Source of the DNA: Butyricicoccus pullicaecorum
GTDB lineage: Bacteria; Bacillota; Clostridia; Oscillospirales; Butyricicoccaceae
Assembly: GCA_018365995.1 (NCBI GenBank)
Contig: JAGZIY010000004.1
Location: 1 to 64,000 of the forward strand
Direction: 5' to 3'
Length of the DNA: 64,000 nucleotides
The number at the start of each line of letters is the position of its first letter. The stretch's first letter is position 1. Below, in pieces: positions 17,485 through 26,262 of the stretch. The translations under genes and the position numbers were made by a program. The notes below the pieces were generated by a model, which saw only the letters and a list, made by a program, of their open reading frames with translations, was not told the origin of the DNA and searched no databases.

Positions 17485-18853
17485 ACAGCCCCGTCTGCTG
17501 ATTGCAGGAACGGGAAGCGGCTGTGGTAAGACGACGGTATCCAGTGCTTTGCTTCGTGCATGGCAGCGGCAGGGAGTGGATTTGTGTGCGTTTAAGTGTG
17601 GTCCGGATTATATCGACCCTATGTTCCACAGGGAAGCGCTTGGTCTGCCTTCATACAATCTGGATTTGTTCTTTTTGCAGGAACAGGAAGTGTGCGAGTT
17701 GCTGTCGTGCCATTTGTCGGGTGGACGTGTTGGTGTGGTGGAAGGCGTGATGGGGTTTTATGATGGCATGGGCACAACCGACGAGGCATCTGCTGCACAT
17801 GTTGCTCGTGCCACCCAAACACCAGCCGTGTTGGTCGTGCGTCCAAAGGGACAGGCGCTTTCTCTGGCAGCGATGATTTCCGGATTTACACAGTTTGCAA
17901 AAAACACAATCAGAGGTGTCATTCTCAATGGAGTGACAGCAGGCATGTACCCGTTTTACCGCGACATTGTGCAAAAGGCAGGTGTGTGTGTATACGGATA
18001 CCTGCCGCCTGTTCCGGAAGCGGAGTTGCCCGAGCGGCATTTGGGGCTGGTGACGGCGGGAGAACTGCCAGATTTACACAGACAGCTTGACCTTTTGGCA
18101 GATGCAGCCTGTGAAGGACTAGACTTGAAGGGACTGCTGGAACTTGCGTACAGTGCACCGCCGCTTGCACCGCCTGTACCAAAAGGATATGAAAAAACGT
18201 CTGTACGGATTGCAGTTGCGCAAGATGCAGCGTTTTGTTTTTATTATCAGGACAATCTGGATCTGCTGACCGAACTGGGTGCACAGCTCATTCCATTTTC
18301 GCCACTGTCAGATGCGCAGCTTCCCGACAATATCGACGGACTGTATCTGGGAGGCGGATATCCGGAACTCTATACGGAACAAATCGCGCAGAATGTCACG
18401 ATGCGTGATAGTATTCGCAGGCATATAGAGACGGGAACACCTGTCATTGCAGAGTGCGGCGGTTTCATATATCTTGGACGCGAACTGGTGAAAGATGCAC
18501 AGGCTGCTCCCATGGCTGGTGTACTGCCCATACACACAGAACTGACGCACCGTCTGCAAAATTTTGGATATGTCGCCTTAACTGCACAAAAGGATACCAT
18601 GCTTTGCGAAAAAGGGCAGACCTTACGTGCACATGAGTTCCATTATTCCAAATCGGACAATGCAGGAGATGCCTTTACAGCGCAAAAGCGGAATGGAAAA
18701 CAGTGGCAATGTGTCTTTGCAAATGAACACATGTATGCGGGTTATCCGCATTTATATTTTCGCGGACAGATATCGGTAGTTCAGCGATTTCTACGCACCT
18801 GTATGGAAATGAGGCATAAAGATGACTTTGGAAGCATGCAAACAAGCAATTGA
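17474..18853 (+). CDS. cbiA: Cobyrinate a,c-diamide synthase
   Basis: CbiA amidates the a and c carboxylates of cobyrinic acid using glutamine and ATP. The 459 residues show an N-terminal P-loop (AGTGSGCGKTTVSSALL), CGPDYIDPMFH and GVMGFYDG, and a C-terminal class I glutamine amidotransferase domain with GLYLGGGYPEL, the nucleophile cysteine in AECGGFIYLGREL and a late HEFHYS. Full length. The last 32 bases overlap the start of cobT. Confidence 0.96.
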   Translation: MKHEQPRLLIAGTGSGCGKTTVSSALLRAWQRQGVDLCAFKCGPDYIDPMFHREALGLPSYNLDLFFLQEQEVCELLSCHLSGGRVGVVEGVMGFYDGMGTTDEASAAHVARATQTPAVLVVRPKGQALSLAAMISGFTQFAKNTIRGVILNGVTAGMYPFYRDIVQKAGVCVYGYLPPVPEAELPERHLGLVTAGELPDLHRQLDLLADAACEGLDLKGLLELAYSAPPLAPPVPKGYEKTSVRIAVAQDAAFCFYYQDNLDLLTELGAQLIPFSPLSDAQLPDNIDGLYLGGGYPELYTEQIAQNVTMRDSIRRHIETGTPVIAECGGFIYLGRELVKDAQAAPMAGVLPIHTELTHRLQNFGYVALTAQKDTMLCEKGQTLRAHEFHYSKSDNAGDAFTAQKRNGKQWQCVFANEHMYAGYPHLYFRGQISVVQRFLRTCMEMRHKDDFGSMQTSN

Positions 18854-19880
18854 GCCGCTGTGCATACACAGTATGCAGGAGGCATATACATATTTTTCTA
18901 ATATTGCAATCCCCCTTGGCAGCTTGGGACGTTTGCAGGATACCATCATACAGCTTGCAGGTGTCCAGCGCTGTGCGCATCCGTCCATCAAACAGCGCAC
19001 AGTGGCTGTGTTCTGTGCAGATAATGGGGTTGTGGCACAAGGCGTGACACAGTGTGGGCAGGAGGTCACCGCCATCGTCACAGAAAATCTGAACCGTGCG
19101 CAAACCTCTGTTTGCCGTATGGCAGCCCGAACTGATGTGCAGGTACTCCCGGTCGATATCGGTGTTGCACGCGACGTAGAGGGAGAACAGATCATGCGCC
19201 GGAAAATAGCCTATGGGACAGCAGATATGACAAAGGGTGCTGCGATGTCACGGGCGGACTGTGTCCGCGCGATTGAGGTGGGCATTGAGATGGCAGAATA
19301 CTGCAAGAGACGTGGAGACCAGCTCACAGCAGTTGGTGAAATGGGTATCGGCAATACCACTACCACATCAGCGGTCACAGCCGTTTTAACGGGCAGAGAG
19401 GTACAGGAGGTCACTGGGCGTGGCGCGGGTCTGTCCACGGAAGGATTGGCGCGCAAGGTCGAGGCAATCCGCACTGCCATTGCAAGGAATCAGCCCGATG
19501 CAGCAGATCCGGTCGATGTGCTTTCCAAGGTGGGAGGCTTTGACCTTGCCGGTATTACAGGATTTTATTTGGGGGCGGCTGCAAATAGATTGCCTGTTGT
19601 AGCAGATGGTGTGATTACGGCTGCGGCTGCGCTGTGTGCCGTTCGGCTGTGTCCGACTGTGCGTGATTATATTGTGTTTTCCCATACCTCGCAGGAACCG
19701 GCAGGACAAATCCTGATGGACATGTTGGAGGCGAAGCCGTTCATTACAGCGGGTATGCGTCTTGGAGAGGGAACCGGAGCGGTTGCTGCCATTGCTCTTT
19801 TGGATTTGGCGTTGTCGGTGTATGATGAAATGCCCTGCTTTGCGGATACGGCGATTACAGCCTATCAGCCGCTGACATGA
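18822..19880 (+). CDS. cobT: Nicotinate-nucleotide:dimethylbenzimidazole phosphoribosyltransferase
   Basis: CobT makes the alpha-ribotide of the lower ligand from nicotinate mononucleotide and a base. The 352 residues contain PLGSLGRLQDTIIQLAG, VFCADNGVVAQGVTQ, EMGIGNTTTTSAV, VSKVGGFDLAGITGFYLGAA-like sequence, and the catalytic glutamate region GMRLGEGTGAVAAI. Which base is used cannot be told. No bluB or bza benzimidazole-synthesis gene is in the operon, so the lower ligand is made elsewhere or salvaged. The start lies 32 bases inside cbiA. Confidence 0.96.
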   Translation: MTLEACKQAIEPLCIHSMQEAYTYFSNIAIPLGSLGRLQDTIIQLAGVQRCAHPSIKQRTVAVFCADNGVVAQGVTQCGQEVTAIVTENLNRAQTSVCRMAARTDVQVLPVDIGVARDVEGEQIMRRKIAYGTADMTKGAAMSRADCVRAIEVGIEMAEYCKRRGDQLTAVGEMGIGNTTTTSAVTAVLTGREVQEVTGRGAGLSTEGLARKVEAIRTAIARNQPDAADPVDVLSKVGGFDLAGITGFYLGAAANRLPVVADGVITAAAALCAVRLCPTVRDYIVFSHTSQEPAGQILMDMLEAKPFITAGMRLGEGTGAVAAIALLDLALSVYDEMPCFADTAITAYQPLT

Positions 19881-19889
19881 GGTGAAACG

Positions 19890-20423
19890 ATGCTGATTGT
19901 TATCACGGGGGGCGCAGCGAGTGGAAAATCGGCACAGGCAGAACGTATTTTGTGTGAGCGTGCCGCGTGGGGAAGCCGCTTGTATCTCGCCACGATGCAG
20001 CCCTTTGGACAGGCGGCAAGGGCGCGTATGCTGCGCCACCATAAGCTGCGTGCCGGCAAGGGCTTTGATACGATAGAACGCTATACAGGTCTGGAACACC
20101 TGAAACTCGAGCGGCAGTATAATGGCATTTTGTTGGAATGTATGTCGAATCTGCTGGCGAACGAACAGTTTTCTCCGGACGGTGCAGGAGAAGTTCGTGC
20201 TGTGGCATGTATCTTGCAGGGAATAGATGTCCTGCGGGCACAATGTCGGGATTTGGTTGTTGTCACAAATGAGATTTTTTCAGATGGTGAGGCATATCCA
20301 GAAGAAACGATGCAGTATATGCGTATGTTGGGACAGATTAACTGTGCACTTGCTGAACGGGCAGATGTCGTGCTCTATACTGTGTGCGGCATTTTACTTG
20401 CACAGAAAGGGAAGATTTTATGA
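19890..20423 (+). CDS. cobU: Adenosylcobinamide kinase / adenosylcobinamide-phosphate guanylyltransferase
   Basis: CobU phosphorylates adenosylcobinamide and then adds GMP. The 177 residues include the P-loop GGAASGKS at residues 7-14, LATMQPF, and RMLRHHKLR at about 47-54, whose histidine pair contains the residue that becomes guanylylated. NEIFSDGEAYPEETM corresponds to the usual NEVGxGIVP region but is divergent. It therefore looks able to do both reactions. A second, reduced CobU-like gene follows cobS. The stop overlaps the cobS start (ATGA). Confidence 0.9.
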   Translation: MLIVITGGAASGKSAQAERILCERAAWGSRLYLATMQPFGQAARARMLRHHKLRAGKGFDTIERYTGLEHLKLERQYNGILLECMSNLLANEQFSPDGAGEVRAVACILQGIDVLRAQCRDLVVVTNEIFSDGEAYPEETMQYMRMLGQINCALAERADVVLYTVCGILLAQKGKIL

Positions 20424-21196
20424 TGAAGAATTTATGGAATGGGCTGTGCATCACCTTTTCGATGTACTCGATTGTGCCCATGCCGCATGTGCCTTGGAAA
20501 CGGGAAAATATGCAGTATGCTCTGTGCTTTCTGCCGCTTGTTGGGGCGCTGATTGGGCTGTGCGAATGGCTTTGGTTCATCTTTTGCTTTGGGGCAGAGG
20601 CGGCACCGCTGTTCTATGCAGTTGGCGCCACGCTTTTACCCGTTTTGATTTCTGGTGGTATCCATCTGGACGGATTGGCAGATACCTGTGATGCGATGGG
20701 CTCCCATGCCGAACCAGACAAACGGCTGGAGATTATGAAAGACCCGCATATGGGTGCCTTTGGTGTGCTCGGAATGATTGCCTTCCTGCTTGGAGAAATT
20801 GCGCTCTTTGCGCAGATTTACGACAGGCCCTATGTATTATTTCCGGTATGGGTCGGCTTTGTGGCTGCCCGCATGGCGGGCGCCTGTGCGGTTGTCTCGA
20901 TTCCCTGTGCAAAGAATACCGGACTTGCCTTTATCTTTGCGGGAAACAGTGACCGTAAGGCGGCAGAACGAATCTTGCGTCTGGAACAGATTTGCTTTGC
21001 AGTGATTGCTCTGCTGTTGCAGCTGCAAGTCTATATGGTTTTGCTGTTGGTGTTGTACTTTGCTTGGAGTTACGTGAATCAGAAGCTGTGTATGACACGG
21101 TTTGGTGGAATCACAGGAGACCTTGCAGGATTTTTGATTTCTACGACCGAACTGTTATTTTTAGCGGCGGCAGCGCTGGGAGGACTGCTCTTATGA
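20420..21196 (+). CDS. cobS: Adenosylcobinamide-GDP ribazoletransferase (cobalamin synthase)
   Basis: CobS is the membrane enzyme that joins adenosylcobinamide-GDP to alpha-ribazole (phosphate). The 258 residues carry several hydrophobic helices and the conserved GIHLDGLADTCDAMGS and DPHMGAFGVLGMIAFLL metal/substrate segments. Start ATG at 20420 overlaps the cobU stop; a second ATG follows at once. With CobU and CbiB it forms the nucleotide-loop assembly part of the operon. Confidence 0.96.
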   Translation: MMKNLWNGLCITFSMYSIVPMPHVPWKRENMQYALCFLPLVGALIGLCEWLWFIFCFGAEAAPLFYAVGATLLPVLISGGIHLDGLADTCDAMGSHAEPDKRLEIMKDPHMGAFGVLGMIAFLLGEIALFAQIYDRPYVLFPVWVGFVAARMAGACAVVSIPCAKNTGLAFIFAGNSDRKAAERILRLEQICFAVIALLLQLQVYMVLLLVLYFAWSYVNQKLCMTRFGGITGDLAGFLISTTELLFLAAAALGGLLL

Positions 21197-21570
21197 ATTG
21201 TTTGATTGTGGGCGGTGCGTATCAGGGAAAGCGCGCTTTTGCACAAAAGGAATTTGACCTGTTGCCAGAAGAGATTGCAGATGGGGCACAGATTGCCTTG
21301 GAAAAGCCCTTGCGCAATCGTGCTGTTTGCAATGTACAGCATTTGGTACGCCGTGCACTTGCGGAAAAGATTGCAGTACAAGCCCTTTTGGAGCTTCTGG
21401 ACGGAAAAATCGTTTTGTGTGATGAGGTCGGCTGTGGAGTGGTTCCCGCTGAGCGGGAGACGGATCTTTGGCGGGAAGCTGTGGGGCGGCTGTGCTGTGA
21501 TTTGGCTGCACGTGCAGATGCCGTTTATTGGGTTCGCGCCGGAATTGCACAGAAAATTAAGGGAGTGTAG
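21193..21570 (+). CDS. Reduced CobU-like protein (adenosylcobinamide kinase family)
   Basis: A 125-residue protein with an altered P-loop (GGAYQGKR at residues 7-14, Arg in place of Ser/Thr) and the C-terminal CobU signature (LCDEVGCGVVPAERETDLWREAVGRL split by the family gap, then VYWVRAGIAQKIK). The middle part, including the guanylylated histidine region, is missing compared with CobU of about 175-185 residues. It overlaps cobS by four bases and sits four bases before cbiB, so it is kept as an operon gene. It may be an accessory or regulatory subunit or a kinase-only form; activity is unproven. Confidence 0.8.
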   Translation: MNCLIVGGAYQGKRAFAQKEFDLLPEEIADGAQIALEKPLRNRAVCNVQHLVRRALAEKIAVQALLELLDGKIVLCDEVGCGVVPAERETDLWREAVGRLCCDLAARADAVYWVRAGIAQKIKGV

Positions 21571-21573
21571 CGC

Positions 21574-22527
21574 ATGACAGTGATATTGGCAGTTTTATTG
21601 GGATTTCTTTTGGACTGCCTGCTGGGAGACCCGCAAGGGGTATGGCATCCGGTTTGTGCGATGGGAACGATGATTTCCAAAACCGAACGCTTGCTGCGGC
21701 GTATTTTTCCGGATACGCCCTTGGCAATGACCATAGCAGGCGGGATTTTATGGGTCGTGGTATGCGGTCTGAGCTTTGCGATACCGGCGTTCCTCTTGTG
21801 GATTTGTTGGAAAGTCCATTTGGCGCTGTATGTTGGCGTACAGATTTGGCTGTGTTACCAGATTTTTGCGCGGCGTTCGCTTGCAGATGCTGGAAAGCAT
21901 GTTTATATTGCGCTTGCCCATTCTTTGGAGGAGGGGCGGCGTGCGGTTTCCATGTACGTGGGGCGTGACACAGACGCGTTAGATGAAGATGGTGTCATCA
22001 AGGCTGCGGTGGAAACCATTGCAGAGAATACAACAGATGGTGTGATTGCACCTATGATTTATATGCTCATTGGCGGTGCGCCGCTTGGGTTTTTCTATAA
22101 GGCGGTCAATACTTTGGATTCTATGGTGGGATATCACAATGACCGTTATGAATATTTTGGAAAATGTTCTGCAAAAGCAGATGATATATTGAATTTTATT
22201 CCCGCAAGGCTTGCTGCAATCTGTATGATTGCAGCCGCTGGAGTGCTGGGGCTGGACAATCAAAATGCACTGCGTATCTTTCGGCGCGATCGGTACAATC
22301 ATAAAAGCCCCAATTCGGCACAGACCGAATCAGTTTGTGCCGGAGCGCTGCACATTCAGCTGGCGGGAGATGCAGTTTATTTTGGAAAGCATATGGAAAA
22401 GCCGTTTATCGGAGATCCGGATCGCCTGATAGACCGCAATGATATTGCACGCGCAGAACGTCTGATGACGGGGGCGTCGCTGATTATGCTGGCACTTGGA
22501 ATTGGGCTTCGGCTGCTGTTTGGATAG
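21574..22527 (+). CDS. cbiB: Adenosylcobinamide-phosphate synthase
   Basis: CbiB (CobD of Pseudomonas naming) attaches the aminopropanol-phosphate arm to adenosylcobyric acid. The 317 residues show an N-terminal membrane segment with LLDCLLGDPQGVWHPVCAMG, then ETIAENTTDGVIAPMIY, FYKAVNTLDSMVGYHNDRY and the late SPNSAQTES. Several transmembrane helices agree with its membrane location. It is followed by the gene for the threonine-phosphate decarboxylase that makes its co-substrate. Confidence 0.96.
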   Translation: MTVILAVLLGFLLDCLLGDPQGVWHPVCAMGTMISKTERLLRRIFPDTPLAMTIAGGILWVVVCGLSFAIPAFLLWICWKVHLALYVGVQIWLCYQIFARRSLADAGKHVYIALAHSLEEGRRAVSMYVGRDTDALDEDGVIKAAVETIAENTTDGVIAPMIYMLIGGAPLGFFYKAVNTLDSMVGYHNDRYEYFGKCSAKADDILNFIPARLAAICMIAAAGVLGLDNQNALRIFRRDRYNHKSPNSAQTESVCAGALHIQLAGDAVYFGKHMEKPFIGDPDRLIDRNDIARAERLMTGASLIMLALGIGLRLLFG

Positions 22528-22543
22528 AAAAGAGGTGTTATAA

Positions 22544-23677
22544 ATGCAGTATACACATGGCGGGGACGTGTATAGCTATCGAATACAGTTCGGTGGACAG
22601 GAGCCACTGGATTTTTCGGCAAATATCAATCCGCGTGGGATTCCGCAGGCTGTCAAGGCTGCAATGCATCGAGCCGTGGACAACTGCACACAGTATCCAG
22701 ACCCGCAATGCCGTGCGCTCAAGGCGGCTTTGGGGGCGCGATGGAAATTGCCGCCGGAAGCATTTTTCTGCGGCAATGGTGCGGCAGAGATTTTCTATCG
22801 GCTGGTGCACTGTATCAAGCCGCGTACTGCACTTTTAACCGCGCCGACGTTTGGAGAATATGAGCAGGCGCTCTGTGAGCAGGGAACGGAGATTCGGTTT
22901 CACAAGCTGCTTGCGGAGGAGGGGTTTGGTTTCACATCGCGGTTTTTGCTGTCTCTGACACCGGATTTGGACATGGTCATCTTGTGTACACCGAACAATC
23001 CAACCGGCTGCACCGTGTCACAAGTACTGATGCAACAGATTTTAGAGCGCTGCCAAGCAAACAATACATGGCTTGTGGTCGATGAGTGCTTTCAGGATTT
23101 TTTGACAGAGCCTTTCTCTATGCGTACTTATTTAGAGACCTATTCACGGCTGGTCATCGTGCGGGCATTTACCAAAATGTATGCAGTTCCGGGCGTGCGC
23201 TTGGGGTGGTGTATGGCAAACAATTTCGCCCTGATTGACCGGCTGCATACTGCCGGACAGCCTTGGAATGTTTCTGTGATTGCGGAGGCGTGTGGAGTTG
23301 CAGCGCTTTCCTGCCCGGGCTGGGAGCAGGAAACAGCAGACGATATCAAAGAGCAGCGGATATGGATGACAGAGCGGCTTCGGGACATTGGCTTTACCGT
23401 TTTTGAGGCGCAGGCAAATTATATCCTGTTTTATACAGAACGGTTTGATTTACATGAGCTGCTGATGCCGTACGGGATTTTGATTCGCAGTTGTGAAAAT
23501 TATCGTGGGCTGGGAAAGGGATATTTTCGCATTGCAGTCCGTGGGGAACAGGACAACCAGATGCTGATACACAAGATGCGAGAGGTGATTACAGATGGCA
23601 AAAGCGATTATGGTACAGGGCACTGCATCGAATGCCGGAAAGAGCGTGATTGCGGCTGCACTATGCCGCATTTTTAA
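22544..23677 (+). CDS. cobD: Threonine-phosphate decarboxylase
   Basis: A PLP-dependent fold type I enzyme giving aminopropanol phosphate from L-threonine phosphate. The 377 residues show THGGDVY, DFSANINPRG, CTPNNPTGC, DECFQDFL and the PLP lysine in VRAFTKMYAVPGVRLGW. The normal family C-terminus (LIHKMREVI) is reached near residue 349, but the frame continues 28 residues into cbiP. The extra tail contains CxxC-x5-CxC. This overlap of 83 bases is the longest in the operon. No threonine kinase gene is present in the window. Confidence 0.93.
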   Translation: MQYTHGGDVYSYRIQFGGQEPLDFSANINPRGIPQAVKAAMHRAVDNCTQYPDPQCRALKAALGARWKLPPEAFFCGNGAAEIFYRLVHCIKPRTALLTAPTFGEYEQALCEQGTEIRFHKLLAEEGFGFTSRFLLSLTPDLDMVILCTPNNPTGCTVSQVLMQQILERCQANNTWLVVDECFQDFLTEPFSMRTYLETYSRLVIVRAFTKMYAVPGVRLGWCMANNFALIDRLHTAGQPWNVSVIAEACGVAALSCPGWEQETADDIKEQRIWMTERLRDIGFTVFEAQANYILFYTERFDLHELLMPYGILIRSCENYRGLGKGYFRIAVRGEQDNQMLIHKMREVITDGKSDYGTGHCIECRKERDCGCTMPHF

Positions 23678-25103
23678 GCAGGACGGATATCGGGTTGCGC
23701 CATTCAAAGCGCAGAATATGGCACTCAATTCCTATATTACCAAGGACGGTTTGGAAATGGGGCGTGCACAGGTCATGCAGGCGGAAGCCGCCGGCATTGA
23801 ACCCGATGTACGCATGAATCCCATATTGCTCAAGCCCACAAGTGATGTAGGCTCACAAGTGATTGTCAATGGTATCGTGTTGGGAAATCGCTCTGCCAAG
23901 GAATACTGGGGGCAAAAGAAAGCGCTGCGTCCGGCAGTCCAGCAGGCGTATGATAGCCTTGCGGCAGAGTATGACATCATTGTGATTGAGGGTGCCGGAA
24001 GTCCAGCGGAAATCAACTTGAAGCAGGACGATTTGGTAAACATGGGAATGGCAAAGCTTGCCCATGCCGCTGTGCTTCTAGTAGGCGATATCGACCGCGG
24101 CGGTGTGTTTGCTTCGCTTTATGGTACGGTGAAGCTTTTAGAGCCGGACGAGCAGAATCTCATCTGCGGATTGCTCATCAACAAATTTCGCGGAGACTTG
24201 GAAATTTTGCGTCCGGGGCTGGAGCAGCTGGAAATACTGACTGGCAAGCCTGTGCTGGGGGTCGTGCCCTATCATACCTTGGATTTAGATGATGAAGACA
24301 GCTTATCCGAGCGTCTGGAGCATCAAGAGATGGGACAGGCAGGGGTTCAGATTGCCGTTGTGCGTCTGCCGCATCTGTCGAATTTTACTGACTTTCGTGC
24401 ACTGGAAGGCATACAGGGGGTGGGTGTGCGCTATGTGACAGCGCCAGAGCAGCTCATAGGCGCAGACCTGATTGTATTGCCGGGAACCAAAAGTACGATG
24501 GACGATTTGCGCTGGCTCAGAACCCATGGATTGGAAGCACAGATTGAGCGGCTTCATCAAGCAGGGACGCCCGTGTTGGGGATTTGCGGCGGTTATCAAA
24601 TGATGGGACAGACGCTTTCCGACCCAGATGGTGTGGAGAGTGGCGGTACGATGGCAGGGATTGGACTTTTGCCGACAGAGACCATTTTTCGGGCGGTTAA
24701 GACAACGACACAAGCAGCAGGGCGGATATTAGAGCCTAAGGGCGTTTTTGCAGCGCTTGCAGGGATACAGACAACAGGCTATGAAATCCATATGGGAGAA
24801 ACTGTACTGCAAACTGGTGCACAGGCGTTTCAAACCCTGAAGCGTGGAGAGCATACCGTATTAGATGGCTGCGTGTGCGGAAACGCATGTGGAACCTATC
24901 TCCATGGAATTTTGGATACGCCGGAGGTATTGGAGCCATTGGTTGGTGCACTGATGGAGCGAAAGGGGCTCGACCCCTGTGCAATCAAGGCGTTTGACCC
25001 CGCTGCCTATAAAGAGGAACAATATGACAGGCTGGCAGATTTGGTGCGCGGTGCACTGGATATGCCTGCTCTGTATCGAATCTTGGAGGAAAATCATGCG
25101 TGA
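23595..25103 (+). CDS. cbiP: Cobyric acid synthase
   Basis: CbiP (CobQ) amidates the b, d, e and g side chains of adenosylcobyrinate a,c-diamide with glutamine and ATP. The 502 residues have the N-terminal VQGTASNAGKSVIAAALCR P-loop, PFKAQNMALNSY, VEGAGSPAEIN-type switch, DIDRGGVFASLYG, and a C-terminal glutaminase-like domain with LPGTKSTMDDLRWL and the nucleophile in LGICGGYQMMG. The start at 23595 is fixed by the conserved MAKAIMVQGT N-terminus. Its 3' end overlaps the adenosyltransferase by eight bases. Confidence 0.96.
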   Translation: MAKAIMVQGTASNAGKSVIAAALCRIFKQDGYRVAPFKAQNMALNSYITKDGLEMGRAQVMQAEAAGIEPDVRMNPILLKPTSDVGSQVIVNGIVLGNRSAKEYWGQKKALRPAVQQAYDSLAAEYDIIVIEGAGSPAEINLKQDDLVNMGMAKLAHAAVLLVGDIDRGGVFASLYGTVKLLEPDEQNLICGLLINKFRGDLEILRPGLEQLEILTGKPVLGVVPYHTLDLDDEDSLSERLEHQEMGQAGVQIAVVRLPHLSNFTDFRALEGIQGVGVRYVTAPEQLIGADLIVLPGTKSTMDDLRWLRTHGLEAQIERLHQAGTPVLGICGGYQMMGQTLSDPDGVESGGTMAGIGLLPTETIFRAVKTTTQAAGRILEPKGVFAALAGIQTTGYEIHMGETVLQTGAQAFQTLKRGEHTVLDGCVCGNACGTYLHGILDTPEVLEPLVGALMERKGLDPCAIKAFDPAAYKEEQYDRLADLVRGALDMPALYRILEENHA

Positions 25104-25626
25104 AACAGGATTGATTCATCTCTACTGCGGAGATGGAAAGGGAAAGACAACGGCCGCAATGGGGCTTGCCCTTCGCAGCATTGGAAGAGGAAAAAAGGTC
25201 GTCATTGCGCAGTTTTTGAAAGATGGGACTTCTGGAGAGTGCCAATTTTTAAGCAGGCAGGAAGGTGTTACCCTGCTCGCTGCCAATCCAGTGGGAAAAT
25301 TTTCGTTTGCCATGACGGAGGCAGAAAAGCAGCAAACTAGAGAGGCGATCGTTCGTATGTTTGAGGCGGCTACTCAGTATGCTGTGCGAGAAAATGCGTT
25401 CCTGCTGGTAATGGATGAAGTATGTGCGGCAATCACCTGCGGATTTCTGGAGGAGGAGCAGGTCATTTCCTTTTTGCAGCAAAAGCCGGATACGCTGGAG
25501 GTTGCCCTGACAGGTCGGGATCCTTCTGAGCGTTTGCAGGCACAAGCCGACTATATTTCAGAGGTTTGCAAGCGAAAACACCCATTCGATCGCGGCATTA
25601 TGGCACGGGAGGGGATTGAACAATGA
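25096..25626 (+). CDS. cobO: Cob(I)alamin (corrinoid) adenosyltransferase, CobA/BtuR type
   Basis: This enzyme transfers the adenosyl group of ATP to the cob(I) corrinoid. The 176 residues show IHLYCGDGKGKTTAAMGLALR with the reversed P-loop of the family, VVIAQFLKDG, and MDEVCAAI. The ATG at 25096 has GGAGGA at 25085-25090. The gene overlaps cbiP and cbiC at its ends. Named cobA in Salmonella; I use cobO/btuR-type naming to avoid confusion with the uroporphyrinogen methyltransferase. Confidence 0.94.
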   Translation: MRETGLIHLYCGDGKGKTTAAMGLALRSIGRGKKVVIAQFLKDGTSGECQFLSRQEGVTLLAANPVGKFSFAMTEAEKQQTREAIVRMFEAATQYAVRENAFLLVMDEVCAAITCGFLEEEQVISFLQQKPDTLEVALTGRDPSERLQAQADYISEVCKRKHPFDRGIMAREGIEQ

Positions 25627-26258
25627 ATCAAATCATGAAACCATCAGAAATCGAGAAAAAGAGTTTTGCAATCATCACACAGGAGCTTGGAGCACGCACG
25701 TTTCCAGAGGGACAGGCTGAGGTGATAAAGCGCGTGATTCATACGACTGCGGATTTTGACTATGCAGAAAACCTTTGCTTTTCTGCCGATGCGATTCGTG
25801 CGGCAAAGACCGCACTTTCCGAGGGGGCAACCATTGTCACTGATACCACAATGGCGCTTTCGGGCATCAATAAAACGATTTTGGCAGAACTGGGAGGAAC
25901 CGTGCGCTGCTTTATGGCAGAGCCAGAGGTGGCTGACCAGGCAAAAGCGCGCGGGATTACCCGTGCAGCCGTATCCATGGAATATGCAAGCAAGCTGTCG
26001 GGCAATGTGATTTTTGCCGTGGGCAATGCGCCAACCGCGCTGATTCGTTTGCATGAGCTGATTGAGGAGGGCGCATGCAAGCCGGCGTTGGTCATTGGGG
26101 TTCCGGTTGGATTTGTCAATGTCGTGGAGTCCAAGGAACTGTTTCTTGGCGGGACTACGCCCTATATCATTGCACGTGGACGCAAGGGCGGAAGCAATGT
26201 CGCCGCCGCAATCATCAATGCTCTGCAATATCAAATCGTGAAGCGGGAGGGATTTTAA
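25623..26258 (+). CDS. cbiC: Cobalt-precorrin-8 methylmutase
   Basis: CbiC moves the methyl group from C-11 to C-12, forming cobyrinic acid. The 211 residues contain the N-terminal IEKKSFAIITQELG, the catalytic-histidine region RVIHTTADFDYAENL, TDTTMALSGINK and GNAPTALIRLHEL, all typical of the family. It overlaps the adenosyltransferase stop by four bases and is followed four bases later by cbiK. Confidence 0.96.
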   Translation: MNQIMKPSEIEKKSFAIITQELGARTFPEGQAEVIKRVIHTTADFDYAENLCFSADAIRAAKTALSEGATIVTDTTMALSGINKTILAELGGTVRCFMAEPEVADQAKARGITRAAVSMEYASKLSGNVIFAVGNAPTALIRLHELIEEGACKPALVIGVPVGFVNVVESKELFLGGTTPYIIARGRKGGSNVAAAIINALQYQIVKREGF

Positions 26259-26262
26259 GTCT

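Noticed and set aside
22544..23677. Reading the cobD tail as a sequencing frameshift
   Set aside because: cbiP starts at its normal conserved N-terminus and cobD reaches its normal family end first, so both frames are intact; the tail is better explained by a missing stop or a true overlap.
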